A stretch of 64,000 nucleotides of DNA, from the NCBI RefSeq assembly GCF_000671395.1, contig NZ_AQQY01000005.1:1-64000 (forward strand). Direction: 5' to 3'. Below, piece by piece: positions 36,528 through 45,936 of this stretch (positions are counted from its first letter, which is position 1; each line of letters opens with the position of its first letter). Under the pieces are notes generated by a model. That model searched no databases and was not told the DNA's origin. It saw only the letters and a list, made by a program, of their open reading frames with translations. This DNA comes from Actibacterium atlanticum (GTDB lineage Bacteria > Pseudomonadota > Alphaproteobacteria > Rhodobacterales > Rhodobacteraceae). The position numbers were made by a program, and so were the translations under genes.

Positions 36528-37649
36528 ATGTCGGATTTGAAACGTACATCTTTGTATGATTTGCACGTTGAGCTGGGCGCTAAAATGGTGCCCTTCGCGG
36601 GATATTCCATGCCGGTTCAATACAAGGCCGGGGTGATGAAAGAGCACCTGCATTGCCGGGCGCAAGCAGGTCTGTTCGATGTCAGTCATATGGGGCAAGT
36701 GATCCTGCGCGACGGAGAACTGCCGGATGTTGCCTTGGCTCTGGAAACGTTGGTGCCCCAAGGGCTGGTCGAGTTGAAATCTGGCCGACAGCGTTATGCG
36801 TTTTTCACCAATGATCAGGGTGGTATCCTGGATGACCTGATGGTTGCGAACCGGGGTGATCATCTGTTTCTGGTGGTCAACGCTGCCTGCAAAGAGGCGG
36901 ATATCGCCCACCTGCGGGCAAACCTGACCCACTGTCATATCGAAGAAATTACCGACCGCGCCCTGCTGGCTTTGCAAGGCCCCGCCGCCGAGGCGGCATT
37001 GGCCAAGATCGCGCCCGGTGTGGTGACGATGAAATTCATGGATGTGCAAACGCTCTATTCCGACTATGGCGAGCTGTGGATTTCACGTTCGGGTTATACC
37101 GGTGAAGACGGTTTCGAGATTTCTGTAGAGGCGGCCCAAGCCGAAGGTTTCGCCCGCGCCTTGCTGGCGGATGACACGGTTGCCCCCATCGGTCTTGGCG
37201 CGCGCGACAGTCTGCGCCTTGAGGCCGGCCTGTGCCTGTATGGCAATGACATCGACACCACGACCACCCCTGTTGAAGGTGCGCTGACCTGGGGCATTCA
37301 GAAAGCGCGTAAAGCTGATGGCGCACGCGAAGGCGGCTTCCCGGGCGCAGACCGCATTCTGGCAGAACTGGCCGATGGCCCAACCCGCCTGCGCGTTGGC
37401 CTGCGCCCCGAAGGCCGGGCGCCGATGCGTGAAGGCACGCTTCTGTACGCCGCCGCCGAAGGGGGCGCGCCAATTGGTGCTGTCACTTCGGGCGCTTTTG
37501 GCCCTTCGATCGAAGGGCCTATGTCGATGGGTTATGTTCCCGTTGACATGTCGGCTGAGGGCACCACGATCTACGGCGAGGTGCGCGGCAAGCGCTTGCC
37601 CGCCACCATCACGGCCATGCCGTTTCGAACCGCGACCTACAAACGCTAA
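36528..37649 (+). CDS. gcvT: Aminomethyltransferase (glycine cleavage T protein)
   Basis: A 373-residue folate-dependent T protein that transfers the methylene group from the H-protein-bound aminomethyl to tetrahydrofolate. Conserved parts: TSLYDLHVELGAKMVPFAGY at the N terminus, GLFDVSHMGQ, GYTGEDGFEI and a C-terminal GAVTSGAFGPSI-type barrel. I choose the ATG at 36528, because the open frame upstream of it lies in riboswitch RNA. First gene of gcvT-gcvH-gcvP. Confidence 0.95.
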   Translation: MSDLKRTSLYDLHVELGAKMVPFAGYSMPVQYKAGVMKEHLHCRAQAGLFDVSHMGQVILRDGELPDVALALETLVPQGLVELKSGRQRYAFFTNDQGGILDDLMVANRGDHLFLVVNAACKEADIAHLRANLTHCHIEEITDRALLALQGPAAEAALAKIAPGVVTMKFMDVQTLYSDYGELWISRSGYTGEDGFEISVEAAQAEGFARALLADDTVAPIGLGARDSLRLEAGLCLYGNDIDTTTTPVEGALTWGIQKARKADGAREGGFPGADRILAELADGPTRLRVGLRPEGRAPMREGTLLYAAAEGGAPIGAVTSGAFGPSIEGPMSMGYVPVDMSAEGTTIYGEVRGKRLPATITAMPFRTATYKR

Positions 37650-37658
37650 GGGACAATC

Positions 37659-38021
37659 ATGATGAAATTTACCGAAGAGCACGAATGGCTTCTGCCCGAA
37701 GGGGACACTGTGACCGTTGGCATCACTGCTTATGCTGCCGAACAGCTGGGCGATGTGGTGTTCGTGGAGCTGCCCGAGCCGGGCACAGAAGTCACCAAAG
37801 ACGAAGAAATCGTGGTGATTGAGTCGGTCAAAGCCGCGTCTGACATTATGGCGCCCATTGATGGCGAGATCGTTGAAATCAACGAGGCGCTGGTCGAAAA
37901 CCCCGCCCTTGTGGGCGAAGACCCGCAGGGCGAAGCCTGGTTTTTCAAGATGAAACCGGCCGACATGTCCGAACTGGACGGCTTTATGGATGAAGCCGCT
38001 TACAAAGACTTTATCGACTAA
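37659..38021 (+). CDS. gcvH: Glycine cleavage system H protein
   Basis: A 120-residue lipoyl carrier. The lipoylated Lys lies in [18 protein letters not shown], the canonical ESVKA motif. Strands before it ([19 protein letters not shown]) match the family. It lies 9 nt after gcvT and 11 nt before gcvP. The start may be the first or second of two adjacent ATGs (37659, 37662). Confidence 0.96.
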   Translation: MMKFTEEHEWLLPEGDTVTVGITAYAAEQLGDVVFVELPEPGTEVTKDEEIVVIESVKAASDIMAPIDGEIVEINEALVENPALVGEDPQGEAWFFKMKPADMSELDGFMDEAAYKDFID

Positions 38022-38032
38022 GGACGCGCGCA

Positions 38033-40882
38033 ATGCCTTTCACCCCCACCGACTATGATCCCTATGATTTCGCCAACCGTCGCCATATCGGGCCTTCACC
38101 CGAAGAAATGGCCGAGATGTTTGAAACTGTGGGGGTGAAGGATCTGGATGACTTGATCAACCAGACCGTGCCGCAAAGCATCCGTCAGGCCGCGCCGCTG
38201 GACTTTGGCAAACCCAAATCTGAACGAGAGCTGATCTGGCATCTGCGCAAGGTCGCAGGCCGCAACAAGGTCTTCACCACGATGATTGGGCAAGGCTATC
38301 ACGGCACCGTCACCCCGCCCGCCATTCAGCGCAACATTCTGGAAAACCCGGCCTGGTACACGGCCTATACGCCCTATCAGCCAGAGATCAGCCAAGGCCG
38401 ACTTGAGGCGTTGCTGAATTTCCAGACCATGGTCAGTGATCTGACCGGCCTGCCCATCGCGAACGCGTCGTTGCTGGATGAATCCACCGCCTGCGCCGAA
38501 GCCATGACCATGGCGTTGCGCGTCGCGAAGTCCAAAGCCAAGGCGTTCTTCGTCGACGAAAACTGCCATCCGCAAAACATCGCGGTGATGCAGACCCGCG
38601 CCGCACCTTTGGGGATTGAGATCATCGTCGGATCCCCTGACGACCTGAACCCCGAAGATGTCTTTGGTGCGATCTTCCAGTACCCCGGCACCCATGGCGC
38701 AGCCCGCGATTTCAGCCCTGAAATCAGCGCGTTGCATGAGGCCAAGGCGCTGGGCATTGTGGTGGCAGACCCGATGGCGCTGACCTTGCTGAAAGAGCCG
38801 GGCGCGATGGGCGCGGACATCGCCGTGGGCTCCACGCAGCGGTTTGGCGTGCCCATGGGCTATGGCGGCCCGCACGCGGCCTATATGGCATCCACGGATG
38901 CGTGCAAACGCGCCATGCCGGGGCGGATTGTCGGCGTGTCCGTGGATGCGCGCGGCAACAAGGCGTACCGCCTGTCGCTGCAAACCCGCGAGCAGCATAT
39001 CCGGCGTGAGAAAGCTACCTCGAACGTCTGTACCGCGCAGGCCCTGTTGGCTGTGATGGCGGGCTTTTATGCGGTGTTTCATGGGCCTAAGGGGCTGAAA
39101 GCCATCGCACAGCGCATCCATGCCAAAACCGTGCGTCTGGCCGAGGTGCTGCGTGATCATGGCTTTGATGTCCAGCCCGAGGCGTTCTTTGACACGATCA
39201 CGGTTGAGGTCGGCCCGATGCAGGGGGTGATCCTGCAAAACGCCCGCGCGCAAGAGATCAACCTGCGCAAGGTCGGCAAGACCAAGATCGGCATCTCGCT
39301 GGATGAAACCACGCGTTGGACCTCGATTAAACACGTCTGGGCCGCGTTCGGGATTGAGGGTATCGAGGATGACCGCTCGCCGCGCTATGCCATCCCCGAT
39401 GCGCTGATCCGCGAATCCGAATATCTGGCCCATCCCATCTTTCAGATGAACCGGGCCGAGACCGAGATGATGCGCTACATGCGCCGTCTGGCGGATCGTG
39501 ATCTGGCGCTGGATCGGGCGATGATCCCGCTTGGGTCGTGCACCATGAAGCTGAACGCGGCGGTCGAGATGATCCCGCTGAGCTGGCCTGAATTCGCCCA
39601 TATGCACCCGTTTGCGCCGCAAGATCAGGCGCTGGGCTATAAGGAAATGCTTGATGGGTTGGCGGATATCCTGTGTCAGGCCACCGGCTATGACGCGATG
39701 TCGATGCAGCCAAATTCTGGCGCGCAGGGGGAATATGCCGGTTTGTTGACGATCATGGCCTATCACCGCTCACGCGGGGAGGCGCATCGGAATATCTGTC
39801 TGATCCCGGTATCGGCCCATGGCACCAACCCGGCCAGCGCGCAGATGTGCGGCATGAAGGTTGTGGCGGTGAAATCAGCCGAGAATGGTGACATTGATCT
39901 AGAGGATTTCCGCGCAAAGGCGGAAAAGGCGGGCGACAATCTGGCGGCCTGTATGATCACCTATCCGTCGACCCACGGCGTGTTCGAAGAAACCGTGCGG
40001 GACGTCTGTGCGATCACCCACGAGTTCGGTGGGCAGGTCTATCTGGATGGGGCGAACCTGAATGCGCTGGTTGGCTTGGTGAAGCCCGGTGAAATCGGTG
40101 CCGATGTTAGCCACCTGAACCTGCACAAAACTTTCGCCATTCCCCATGGCGGTGGCGGACCCGGCATGGGGCCGATCGGGGTGAAGGCACATCTGGAACC
40201 GTTCCTGCCTGGCCATCCCGATATCGGCGGGGCTGAAGGGCCAGTGTCGGCTGCACCCTTTGGTTCGGCCTCGATCCTGGTGATTTCGTGGGCCTATTGT
40301 CTGGCGATGTCGGGCGCGGGTCTGACGCAGGCCACCAAGCTGGCGATCCTGAGCGCCAACTACATCGCGAAACGGTTGGAGGGGTCTTATGATGTGTTGT
40401 TCAAAGGCTCTTCAGGACGGGTGGCGCATGAATGTATTCTGGACACGCGCCCCTTTGCCGACAGTGCCGGGGTGAATGTGGATGACATTGCAAAACGTTT
40501 GATGGACAGTGGGTTCCACGCCCCGACCATGAGCTGGCCGGTGGCGGGCACCTTGATGGTAGAGCCGACCGAGTCTGAGACCAAGGCCGAGCTGGATCGG
40601 TTCGTGGATGCGATGCTGTCGATCCGGAGTGAGATTGCCGAAATCGAACGCGGTGAGATGGATCAGGCGAACAATCCGCTGAAGCATGCGCCCCATACGG
40701 TGAACGATCTGGTGGCCGAATGGGATCGACCCTACAGCCGCGAGCAGGGATGTTTCCCGCCCGGTGCCTTTCGGGTCGACAAGTACTGGCCCCCGGTTGG
40801 GCGGGTCGACAATGCCTTTGGGGATCGCAACTTGGTGTGCACTTGTCCGCCGGTTGAAGAATTGGCCGAGGCGGCTGAATAG
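38033..40882 (+). CDS. gcvP: Glycine dehydrogenase (decarboxylating), P protein
   Basis: A 949-residue PLP enzyme that decarboxylates glycine and passes the aminomethyl group to GcvH. It is the single-chain (fused P1-P2) form. The PLP Lys is in [19 protein letters not shown], followed by [17 protein letters not shown]. Other conserved segments are [12 protein letters not shown]-like ([17 protein letters not shown]) and [12 protein letters not shown]. Last gene of the operon. Confidence 0.96.
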   Translation: MPFTPTDYDPYDFANRRHIGPSPEEMAEMFETVGVKDLDDLINQTVPQSIRQAAPLDFGKPKSERELIWHLRKVAGRNKVFTTMIGQGYHGTVTPPAIQRNILENPAWYTAYTPYQPEISQGRLEALLNFQTMVSDLTGLPIANASLLDESTACAEAMTMALRVAKSKAKAFFVDENCHPQNIAVMQTRAAPLGIEIIVGSPDDLNPEDVFGAIFQYPGTHGAARDFSPEISALHEAKALGIVVADPMALTLLKEPGAMGADIAVGSTQRFGVPMGYGGPHAAYMASTDACKRAMPGRIVGVSVDARGNKAYRLSLQTREQHIRREKATSNVCTAQALLAVMAGFYAVFHGPKGLKAIAQRIHAKTVRLAEVLRDHGFDVQPEAFFDTITVEVGPMQGVILQNARAQEINLRKVGKTKIGISLDETTRWTSIKHVWAAFGIEGIEDDRSPRYAIPDALIRESEYLAHPIFQMNRAETEMMRYMRRLADRDLALDRAMIPLGSCTMKLNAAVEMIPLSWPEFAHMHPFAPQDQALGYKEMLDGLADILCQATGYDAMSMQPNSGAQGEYAGLLTIMAYHRSRGEAHRNICLIPVSAHGTNPASAQMCGMKVVAVKSAENGDIDLEDFRAKAEKAGDNLAACMITYPSTHGVFEETVRDVCAITHEFGGQVYLDGANLNALVGLVKPGEIGADVSHLNLHKTFAIPHGGGGPGMGPIGVKAHLEPFLPGHPDIGGAEGPVSAAPFGSASILVISWAYCLAMSGAGLTQATKLAILSANYIAKRLEGSYDVLFKGSSGRVAHECILDTRPFADSAGVNVDDIAKRLMDSGFHAPTMSWPVAGTLMVEPTESETKAELDRFVDAMLSIRSEIAEIERGEMDQANNPLKHAPHTVNDLVAEWDRPYSREQGCFPPGAFRVDKYWPPVGRVDNAFGDRNLVCTCPPVEELAEAAE

Positions 40883-40888
40883 GGTTTC

Positions 40889-40930
40889 GTGGGGCGCTGC
40901 CCCACACCCCGGGATATTTGGCCAAAGCAA
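40889..40930 (+). repeat. Rhodobacterales-type intergenic hairpin (GGGGC-GCCCC then CCCCGGGATATTT)
   Basis: A 7-bp stem GTGGGGC (40889-40895)/GCCCCAC (40899-40905) with a 3-nt loop is followed directly by ACCCCGGGATATTTGGCC. I recall near-identical blocks after many genes in this order. It lies 7 nt past the gcvP stop. Only one copy is in the window, so repetition is not shown here. Confidence 0.45.
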
Positions 40931-40955
40931 GAGGCGGGTTCGGTAAGGGGCTAAG

Positions 40956-41402
40956 ATGGCTGAGAATTTGAAGCTGACCTGTTTAGAATGCGGTTCTGTG
41001 AACCGCGTTCCAGTGGCTAAGGTTGGTGCAGGACCTAAATGTGGGACCTGTGGTGCGCGTCTGAATGACACCAAGGTGAAGGCGTTGGATCCGGCGGTTT
41101 TGCAGAAGGCGGCTAAGAACGACGACTTGCCGTTGTTGGTAGATTTCTGGGCGCCGTGGTGTGGGCCGTGCCGGGCGATGGCACCGCAATTTATGCAGGC
41201 CGCGCAGGCACTTGGGGCGCAGGCGCGGTTGGCGAAGATTGATACGCAGGAGCATCAGAAAGTGTCGCAACGCTACGGAATTCGCGGTATCCCGGCGTTG
41301 ATCCTGTTTCAGAAGGGGCGTGAGTTGGCACGGTTGGATGGCGCGCGGCCATCCGGGCAAATTGTTGATTTTGTTCGTAAAAAAGCGAAGCTGATCGCAT
41401 GA
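40956..41402 (+). CDS. trxC: Thioredoxin 2 (zinc-ribbon thioredoxin)
   Basis: A 148-residue TrxC-type protein: N-terminal zinc ribbon with CLECG and CGTCG, then a thioredoxin fold with the active site WAPWCGPCRAMAP and the cis-Pro in GIRGIPALILFQ. It reduces protein disulfides and is often linked to oxidative stress. The start at 40956 is clear. Its stop touches the terminator of the convergent cold-shock gene. Confidence 0.92.
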   Translation: MAENLKLTCLECGSVNRVPVAKVGAGPKCGTCGARLNDTKVKALDPAVLQKAAKNDDLPLLVDFWAPWCGPCRAMAPQFMQAAQALGAQARLAKIDTQEHQKVSQRYGIRGIPALILFQKGRELARLDGARPSGQIVDFVRKKAKLIA

Positions 41403-41404
41403 AA

Positions 41405-41426
41405 AAGGGCGCCCTGAGGCGCCCTT
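41405..41426 (-). terminator. Terminator of the cold-shock gene
   Basis: AAGGGCGCC (41405-41413) and GGCGCCCTT (41418-41426) form a 9-bp stem around a 4-nt loop. Read on the minus strand it is followed by TTTTTC overall, giving a Rho-independent terminator 21 nt past the csp stop. The plus-strand trxC stop lies 3 nt away. Confidence 0.8.
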
Positions 41427-41446
41427 GTCGTGCGTATGAGGCCGGT

Positions 41447-41653
41447 TTAGGCCAGAGTGATATTGATTGCGCTTTCGCGGCCATCACGGCCAGCTTCGAT
41501 GTCGAAGTTAACCTTCTGGTTGTCGGCCAGACCCTGCAGGCCCGAGCGTTGTACGGCCGAGATGTGTACGAACACGTCTTTGCTGCCGCCATCGGGTGCG
41601 ATAAAGCCGTAACCCTTTGTTTCGTTGAACCATTTTACGGTGCCAGTAGCCAT
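41447..41653 (-). CDS. Cold-shock protein, CspA family
   Basis: A 68-residue single cold-shock domain. RNP1 is GYGFIAP (KGYGFI type) and RNP2 is VFVHISAV; it opens with [13 protein letters not shown]. It binds single-stranded nucleic acid as an RNA chaperone. AGGAG lies 8 nt before the ATG at 41653. The leader upstream (to about 41880) is long, as is common for csp genes, and the 27-residue ORF precedes it on the same strand. Confidence 0.95.
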   Translation of the reverse strand: MATGTVKWFNETKGYGFIAPDGGSKDVFVHISAVQRSGLQGLADNQKVNFDIEAGRDGRESAINITLA

Positions 41654-41883
41654 CCGTCTGTCTCCTAGTAATACTGCCCACGGTATTGCGGCAGGTCGGC
41701 GTCGTCAGTGCTAGATCGAAAGACTGACGGCCGGTAGGGGTAGACAGAAGTCGATAGAGATAACTTAGCACCTACGTCGTGACCTGTTTTGGACGTTATT
41801 GCAAGAGAATTCGGCGCGGGGTTAAGGCGCGGTAAACTTTGTGCAATTGGTACATTACGCGGTGGCGCGTTGTACAAAAGAGG

Positions 41884-41967
41884 TCAGATCGCGGCCCAAT
41901 CGGTGAAACGATGGGCGGGCGGCGGCGCATCCTTGGCCGGTGCTTGAGGTGCTTTCTTTTCATCCAT
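41884..41967 (-). CDS. Candidate 27-residue small protein
   Basis: A short frame with an excellent ribosome binding site: AAAGGAG, 6-nt spacer, ATG at 41967. It encodes 27 residues: a lysine, alanine and proline-rich start (MDEKKAPQAPAKDAPPP) and a compact end (HRFTDWAAI). It lacks a membrane segment or signal. It lies 230 nt upstream of the cold-shock gene on the same strand. The region otherwise lacks genes, and upstream of it lies a 9-bp inverted repeat. I do not recognise the family. The quality of the Shine-Dalgarno is the main evidence. Confidence 0.5.
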   Translation of the reverse strand: MDEKKAPQAPAKDAPPPAHRFTDWAAI

Positions 41968-41983
41968 GTCGGTCTCCTTTCCC

Positions 41984-42060
41984 TTTTGACATGGGGGCGG
42001 AGCGGGCCGGTGTCTTGCGATGTTTCAGCCTGCGCGCGCGCATGTGAGGTTATGTCAAAA
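41984..42060. repeat. 9-bp inverted repeat upstream of the small ORF
   Basis: TTTTGACAT (41984-41992) and ATGTCAAAA (42052-42060) are perfect inverted arms 59 nt apart. In a minus-strand RNA the second arm abuts the GGGAAAGGAG ribosome binding site of the 27-residue ORF, so folding could affect its translation. Apart from this and the small ORF, the 548-nt stretch 41654-42201 holds no gene I can support. Confidence 0.4.
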
Positions 42061-42201
42061 GCGTAACAAGACGGCGTGACTGCGGGAATACGACCAAAGG
42101 TGCTGGACGAAAGTCGGGGGGCAAGCATAGGGCGGATGGTTTCCACCTATCACTGGATGCGCCACTAAGGTGAGGGGTGCAGGGCGCCCATCCGACACTT
42201 G

Positions 42202-42657
42202 CTATGGATGGAACAACGTGGCGATCATCGCATCAAATCTGTAAGGCTCAAGTTCGCACAAACCTTTCCGAGACAGTTGCAGGCCATACTCTGGCTGGCT
42301 TTTTGCGGCTACGTAATCTCTGGACACAAATATACCGCTTGGGGTTATCCAGCGCGAAAGGGGGATGAGGAAGCTTTCGGGTTCCTCTCCATCCTCAAAG
42401 AGAACAAGTGCGAGTAACTTGTTTTCTGCCAGGGTGGTTTTGTCTTTTCGGATGAATACGTAGTTGAGATTGCGGCTCGATTTGACCTGAACATCCCAGT
42501 AGTGGTTTGGTTCCTGACGAATGACGAAGTCAATACCGCGATCATCGACTTCCGATGTGAAAGTATCCAAACCCTCTGAAACCAGCTTGAGTTTGGTCCA
42601 GTATTCGGCAAAGCGCCCGATCTGCATGTGGTTCAGCCTACTCCAATCTGTTCGCAT
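42202..42657 (-). CDS. PD-(D/E)XK nuclease-like protein (DUF4365-like)
   Basis: A 151-residue protein with the layout of small restriction-endonuclease-fold proteins: Glu18 in IGRFAEYW, Asp43 in DDRGIDFVI, and Gln57-x-Lys59 in WDVQVKSSRN. This E...D...QxK pattern is that of DUF4365 and related nuclease-like families. GGAG lies upstream of the ATG at 42657. It is a lone gene, visibly AT-richer than its neighbours, between the csp region and ettA, with no partner methylase or helicase. Nuclease activity is an inference; the fold call is moderately secure. Confidence 0.65.
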   Translation of the reverse strand: MRTDWSRLNHMQIGRFAEYWTKLKLVSEGLDTFTSEVDDRGIDFVIRQEPNHYWDVQVKSSRNLNYVFIRKDKTTLAENKLLALVLFEDGEEPESFLIPLSRWITPSGIFVSRDYVAAKSQPEYGLQLSRKGLCELEPYRFDAMIATLFHP

Positions 42658-42714
42658 ACCGCGTCTCCGGTTCGATTGAGTAAGATAATAGGCGCAGAGA
42701 ACCCACCCTACGTG

Positions 42715-44382
42715 TCAGCGTGTAAACTTCTTATACTTCACCCGTTTCGGCTCTACGCTGTCCGGGCCAAGGCGGCGGATTTTGTCTTCTTCATAGGCCT
42801 CGAAGTTGCCTTCGAACCATTCGACGTGGGCTTCGCCCTCGAATGCCAGGATGTGGGTACACAGGCGGTCGAGGAAGAAGCGGTCGTGCGAGATGATGAC
42901 GGCGCAGCCGGCGAAGTCTTCCAAAGCGGCTTCCAGCGCTTGCAGGGTTTCGACGTCCAAATCGTTGGTCGGTTCGTCAAGCAGCAGCACATTGCCGCCG
43001 GATTTCAGCAGTTTCGCCATGTGCACGCGGTTGCGTTCACCGCCTGACAGCAGGCCGACTTTCTTTTGCTGATCGCCGCCTTTGAAGTTGAAGGACGAAC
43101 AATAGGCACGCGAGTTTACCTCGGCGTCGCCCAGAACGGTGATGTCGAGCCCGTCTGAGATTTCCTCCCACACCGTCTTGTCACCATCTAGCGCGTCGCG
43201 GGATTGGTCAACGTAGGACAGCTGCACCGTGTCGCCCATGGTGATGGTGCCCTCATCGGGCTGTTCCTGACCGGTGAGCATGCGGAAGAGGGTCGATTTA
43301 CCGGCGCCGTTGGGGCCGATGACGCCGACGATGCCGCCCGGCGGCAGGGCAAAGGACAGGTCTTCGATCAGCAGGCGGTCGCCGTAGCCTTTCTTGAGTC
43401 CCTCGATCTCAATAACCTTCGAGCCAAGGCGCGGGCCATTGGGGATGATGATCTGGGCGCGCGACAGTTTTTCGCGCTCGGATTGCCCCGCCATTTCCTC
43501 GTAGGCGTTGATCCGGGCTTTGGATTTGGCCTGACGGGCTTTAGCACCGGCGCGGATCCATTCCAGCTCGCGTTCCAGCACTTTTTGCTTGGCTTTGTCT
43601 TCGCGTTGTTCTTGCTCCAGCCGTTTGGCTTTTTGTTCCAGCCAGCTGGAATAGTTACCCTCGTAGGGGATGCCGCGGCCGCGGTCCAGTTCCAGGATCC
43701 AGCCGGTGATGTCATCCAGGAAGTAGCGGTCATGGGTGACGCACAGGATGGTGCCTTTGTAATCAATCAGGTGCTTTTGCAGCCAGGCGATGGTTTCGGC
43801 GTCAAGGTGGTTGGTCGGTTCGTCCAAGAGCAACATGTCGGGCGCTTCGAGCAGCAGTTTGCACAGCGCAACGCGGCGCTTTTCACCACCTGACAGGGTT
43901 TCGACGGGCGCGTCATCGGGGGGGCAGCGCAGGGCCTCCATCGCGACGTCGATCTGGCTGTCGAGGTCCCAAAGGTTGTCGGCGTCGATAGCGTCTTGCA
44001 GGACGGTCATCTCTTCCATGAGCTCGTCTGAGTAGTCCTCGGCGATCTGCATGGCGATTTCATTGAACCGGTCGACCTTGGCCTTTTTCTCGGCCACGCC
44101 GAGCATGACGTTTTCACGCACTGACAGGGTTTCATCCAGCTGAGGTTCTTGCGGCAGATAACCAACTTTGGCGCCTTTGGCGGCCCAAGCCTCGCCGGCG
44201 AAGTCCTTGTCGATGCCCGCCATGATGCGCAGCAGGGTCGACTTACCCGCGCCGTTGACGCCGACCACACCGATTTTGACGCCGGGCAGGAAAGACAGGC
44301 GGATGTTCTCGAAGCATTTCTTGCCGCCCGGATAGGTCTTGGAGACGCCATCCATGTGATAGACATATTGGTAGGAAGCCAT
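42715..44382 (-). CDS. ettA: ABC-F ribosome-associated ATPase EttA
   Basis: A 555-residue ABC-F protein with two ATPase domains and no membrane part. Walker A motifs are GVNGAGKSTLLRI and GPNGAGKSTLFRM; signatures are LSGGEKRR and LSGGERNR; Walker B regions are MLLLDEPTNHLD and VLLLDEPTNDLD. The inter-domain linker is helical and charged. It gates the ribosome according to ADP/ATP ratio. I take the ATG at 44382 (MASYQYVYHMDGVSK); the longer frame to 44451 has no matching N terminus. Confidence 0.92.
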   Translation of the reverse strand: MASYQYVYHMDGVSKTYPGGKKCFENIRLSFLPGVKIGVVGVNGAGKSTLLRIMAGIDKDFAGEAWAAKGAKVGYLPQEPQLDETLSVRENVMLGVAEKKAKVDRFNEIAMQIAEDYSDELMEEMTVLQDAIDADNLWDLDSQIDVAMEALRCPPDDAPVETLSGGEKRRVALCKLLLEAPDMLLLDEPTNHLDAETIAWLQKHLIDYKGTILCVTHDRYFLDDITGWILELDRGRGIPYEGNYSSWLEQKAKRLEQEQREDKAKQKVLERELEWIRAGAKARQAKSKARINAYEEMAGQSEREKLSRAQIIIPNGPRLGSKVIEIEGLKKGYGDRLLIEDLSFALPPGGIVGVIGPNGAGKSTLFRMLTGQEQPDEGTITMGDTVQLSYVDQSRDALDGDKTVWEEISDGLDITVLGDAEVNSRAYCSSFNFKGGDQQKKVGLLSGGERNRVHMAKLLKSGGNVLLLDEPTNDLDVETLQALEAALEDFAGCAVIISHDRFFLDRLCTHILAFEGEAHVEWFEGNFEAYEEDKIRRLGPDSVEPKRVKYKKFTR

Positions 44383-44552
44383 GGTGATCACCCGCGCTGA
44401 ATTTCGTGTTTGGTCTGGTCTAGCCAAGAGCGCAGGCAAGCGCAATTGCAAGGCGGGTTTAGATAGCGACGATCAGCTGTAAACCCGGATCAGGAAACAG
44501 GGGCATATTCCAAACCGCAGGCTGGGAAACGGGGGGGCCAACAATGGAAGGC

Positions 44553-45074
44553 TTACTGAAACAGCTCCAGAAATCGTTCTGTCATCCCGGGTTCGCCGAT
44601 TTCGATTCCGTCAGCGTTTACTCGTGCGGCAACCGCTGGCAACAGCCCTTGTTGCACATCGCGGCCAACTTGCGCCCCGGCGGCGGTGCTATGGCTGATC
44701 AATTCAGGTTGTTTGGCCATCAAGGCCTGACCTGTTGGGGTTGCATAGAACTTGGCCAGATCGGCTAGTTCTTTGTCGGTGAAATTCTCAACGTAGAAAG
44801 TCTCCATTTCTGCTTTCATCCCGGCGGTGAATGAGGCGAGCATCTCGTCAACGATGATACCCATGAAGGCGGGCATGTCGCTGACTTCGATCCCTTGTTG
44901 GGCGAGTTGGTGGGAAATGGCGGCGCTGATATATGTCTGCTGCGCCAAAATCGCGGCTTCAAAAAGCTGTTCGGTCACCGTTTGCTCGACGATATATCGG
45001 GCATCGTCCTGAGGGGTCGCAGTGGCAGGAAGGGCCGTGGCGACAAGCAGGGCAAAGGTGCAAAGGCGTTTCAT
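44553..45074 (-). CDS. Exported DUF2059 domain protein
   Basis: A 173-residue protein with a Sec signal peptide ([18 protein letters not shown]). The DUF2059 core is visible in [20 protein letters not shown] then [13 protein letters not shown], the conserved FT-x-E-L...FY-x-TP-x-G-x pattern. Its function is unknown. Likely periplasmic. Upstream lies the nadD gene in the opposite orientation. Confidence 0.82.
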   Translation of the reverse strand: MKRLCTFALLVATALPATATPQDDARYIVEQTVTEQLFEAAILAQQTYISAAISHQLAQQGIEVSDMPAFMGIIVDEMLASFTAGMKAEMETFYVENFTDKELADLAKFYATPTGQALMAKQPELISHSTAAGAQVGRDVQQGLLPAVAARVNADGIEIGEPGMTERFLELFQ

Positions 45075-45242
45075 GTGTATTCCAGTTTGATGTTGGTGTG
45101 CGAGGTCTGGGCCATCAAGTCATGGCGACAGGTCGGAAATCAACCCGACTTTCGCGCTATTTCCCGATCGTTTTGGCAAGCTTGGGGAGTGTCAGGCGCA
45201 AATCTAATTGACAGTGCCCGGGGTGAAGGCGATTCAGGCGCT

Positions 45243-45845
45243 ATGAAATGTGAATTGCCATATGCGCGGGCAGGTCAGGTGATTGGTTTGTTGGGTGGGT
45301 CGTTTGATCCGGCCCATTCGGGGCATGCGCATATCACGCGTGAGGCGCTGAAACGGTTCGGGTTGGACAAGGTCTGGTGGCTGGTATCGCCCGGCAACCC
45401 GCTTAAGGCCGAGGGGCCAGCGCCGATGGATCGGCGATTGACGCAGGCGCGTGCCGTGATGAACCATCCTCGGGTTGAGGTCACTGATATCGAAGCGCGG
45501 ATTGGCACGCGCTATACGGCGCAGACTTTGCAAAATCTTCAGGAGCTCTATCCGGGCGTGAAATTCGTTTGGTTGATGGGGGCTGACAATCTGGCTGATT
45601 TTCATCGCTGGGGGCAGTGGGAGTGGATCGCCGAGAACGTCGCCATGGGCGTCATTGCCCGTCCGGGCACACGGTTGTCGGCCCGCACGTCGAAAGCCGC
45701 AGAGCGCTACCATCGGTTCCGGATACAGGGGCGTCATAGCCAAAGGTTGGGGAAAAGCACCACCCCGGCTTGGTGCTTCATAAATGTGCCAATGGTTGAC
45801 ATATCCTCAACAGAGATACGTGCACGCGGCGATTGGCATCGTTAG
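45243..45845 (+). CDS. nadD: Nicotinate-nucleotide adenylyltransferase
   Basis: A 200-residue nucleotidyltransferase converting nicotinate mononucleotide and ATP to nicotinate adenine dinucleotide. The signature [17 protein letters not shown] contains the H-x-G-H motif, and the C-terminal [12 protein letters not shown] is the ISSTxIR motif. The start is the ATG at 45243; the frame is open far upstream across an unrelated region. With nadE at 24 kb, this window holds the last two steps of NAD synthesis. Confidence 0.93.
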   Translation: MKCELPYARAGQVIGLLGGSFDPAHSGHAHITREALKRFGLDKVWWLVSPGNPLKAEGPAPMDRRLTQARAVMNHPRVEVTDIEARIGTRYTAQTLQNLQELYPGVKFVWLMGADNLADFHRWGQWEWIAENVAMGVIARPGTRLSARTSKAAERYHRFRIQGRHSQRLGKSTTPAWCFINVPMVDISSTEIRARGDWHR

Positions 45846-45936
45846 ATCCCAAAAACCCTGTTCACACTTCGCGATGTGGCCTTGCCCGGACCGCGCCGAT
45901 TTGTTTGACTGATGGGGATTTCAAAGCGGTGCCAAC

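Noticed and set aside
38096-39766. Long antisense open frame inside gcvP (over 500 codons)
   Set aside because: It is a composition shadow of a conserved high-GC gene: no domain pattern, no ribosome binding site, and the sense frame carries full GcvP motifs.
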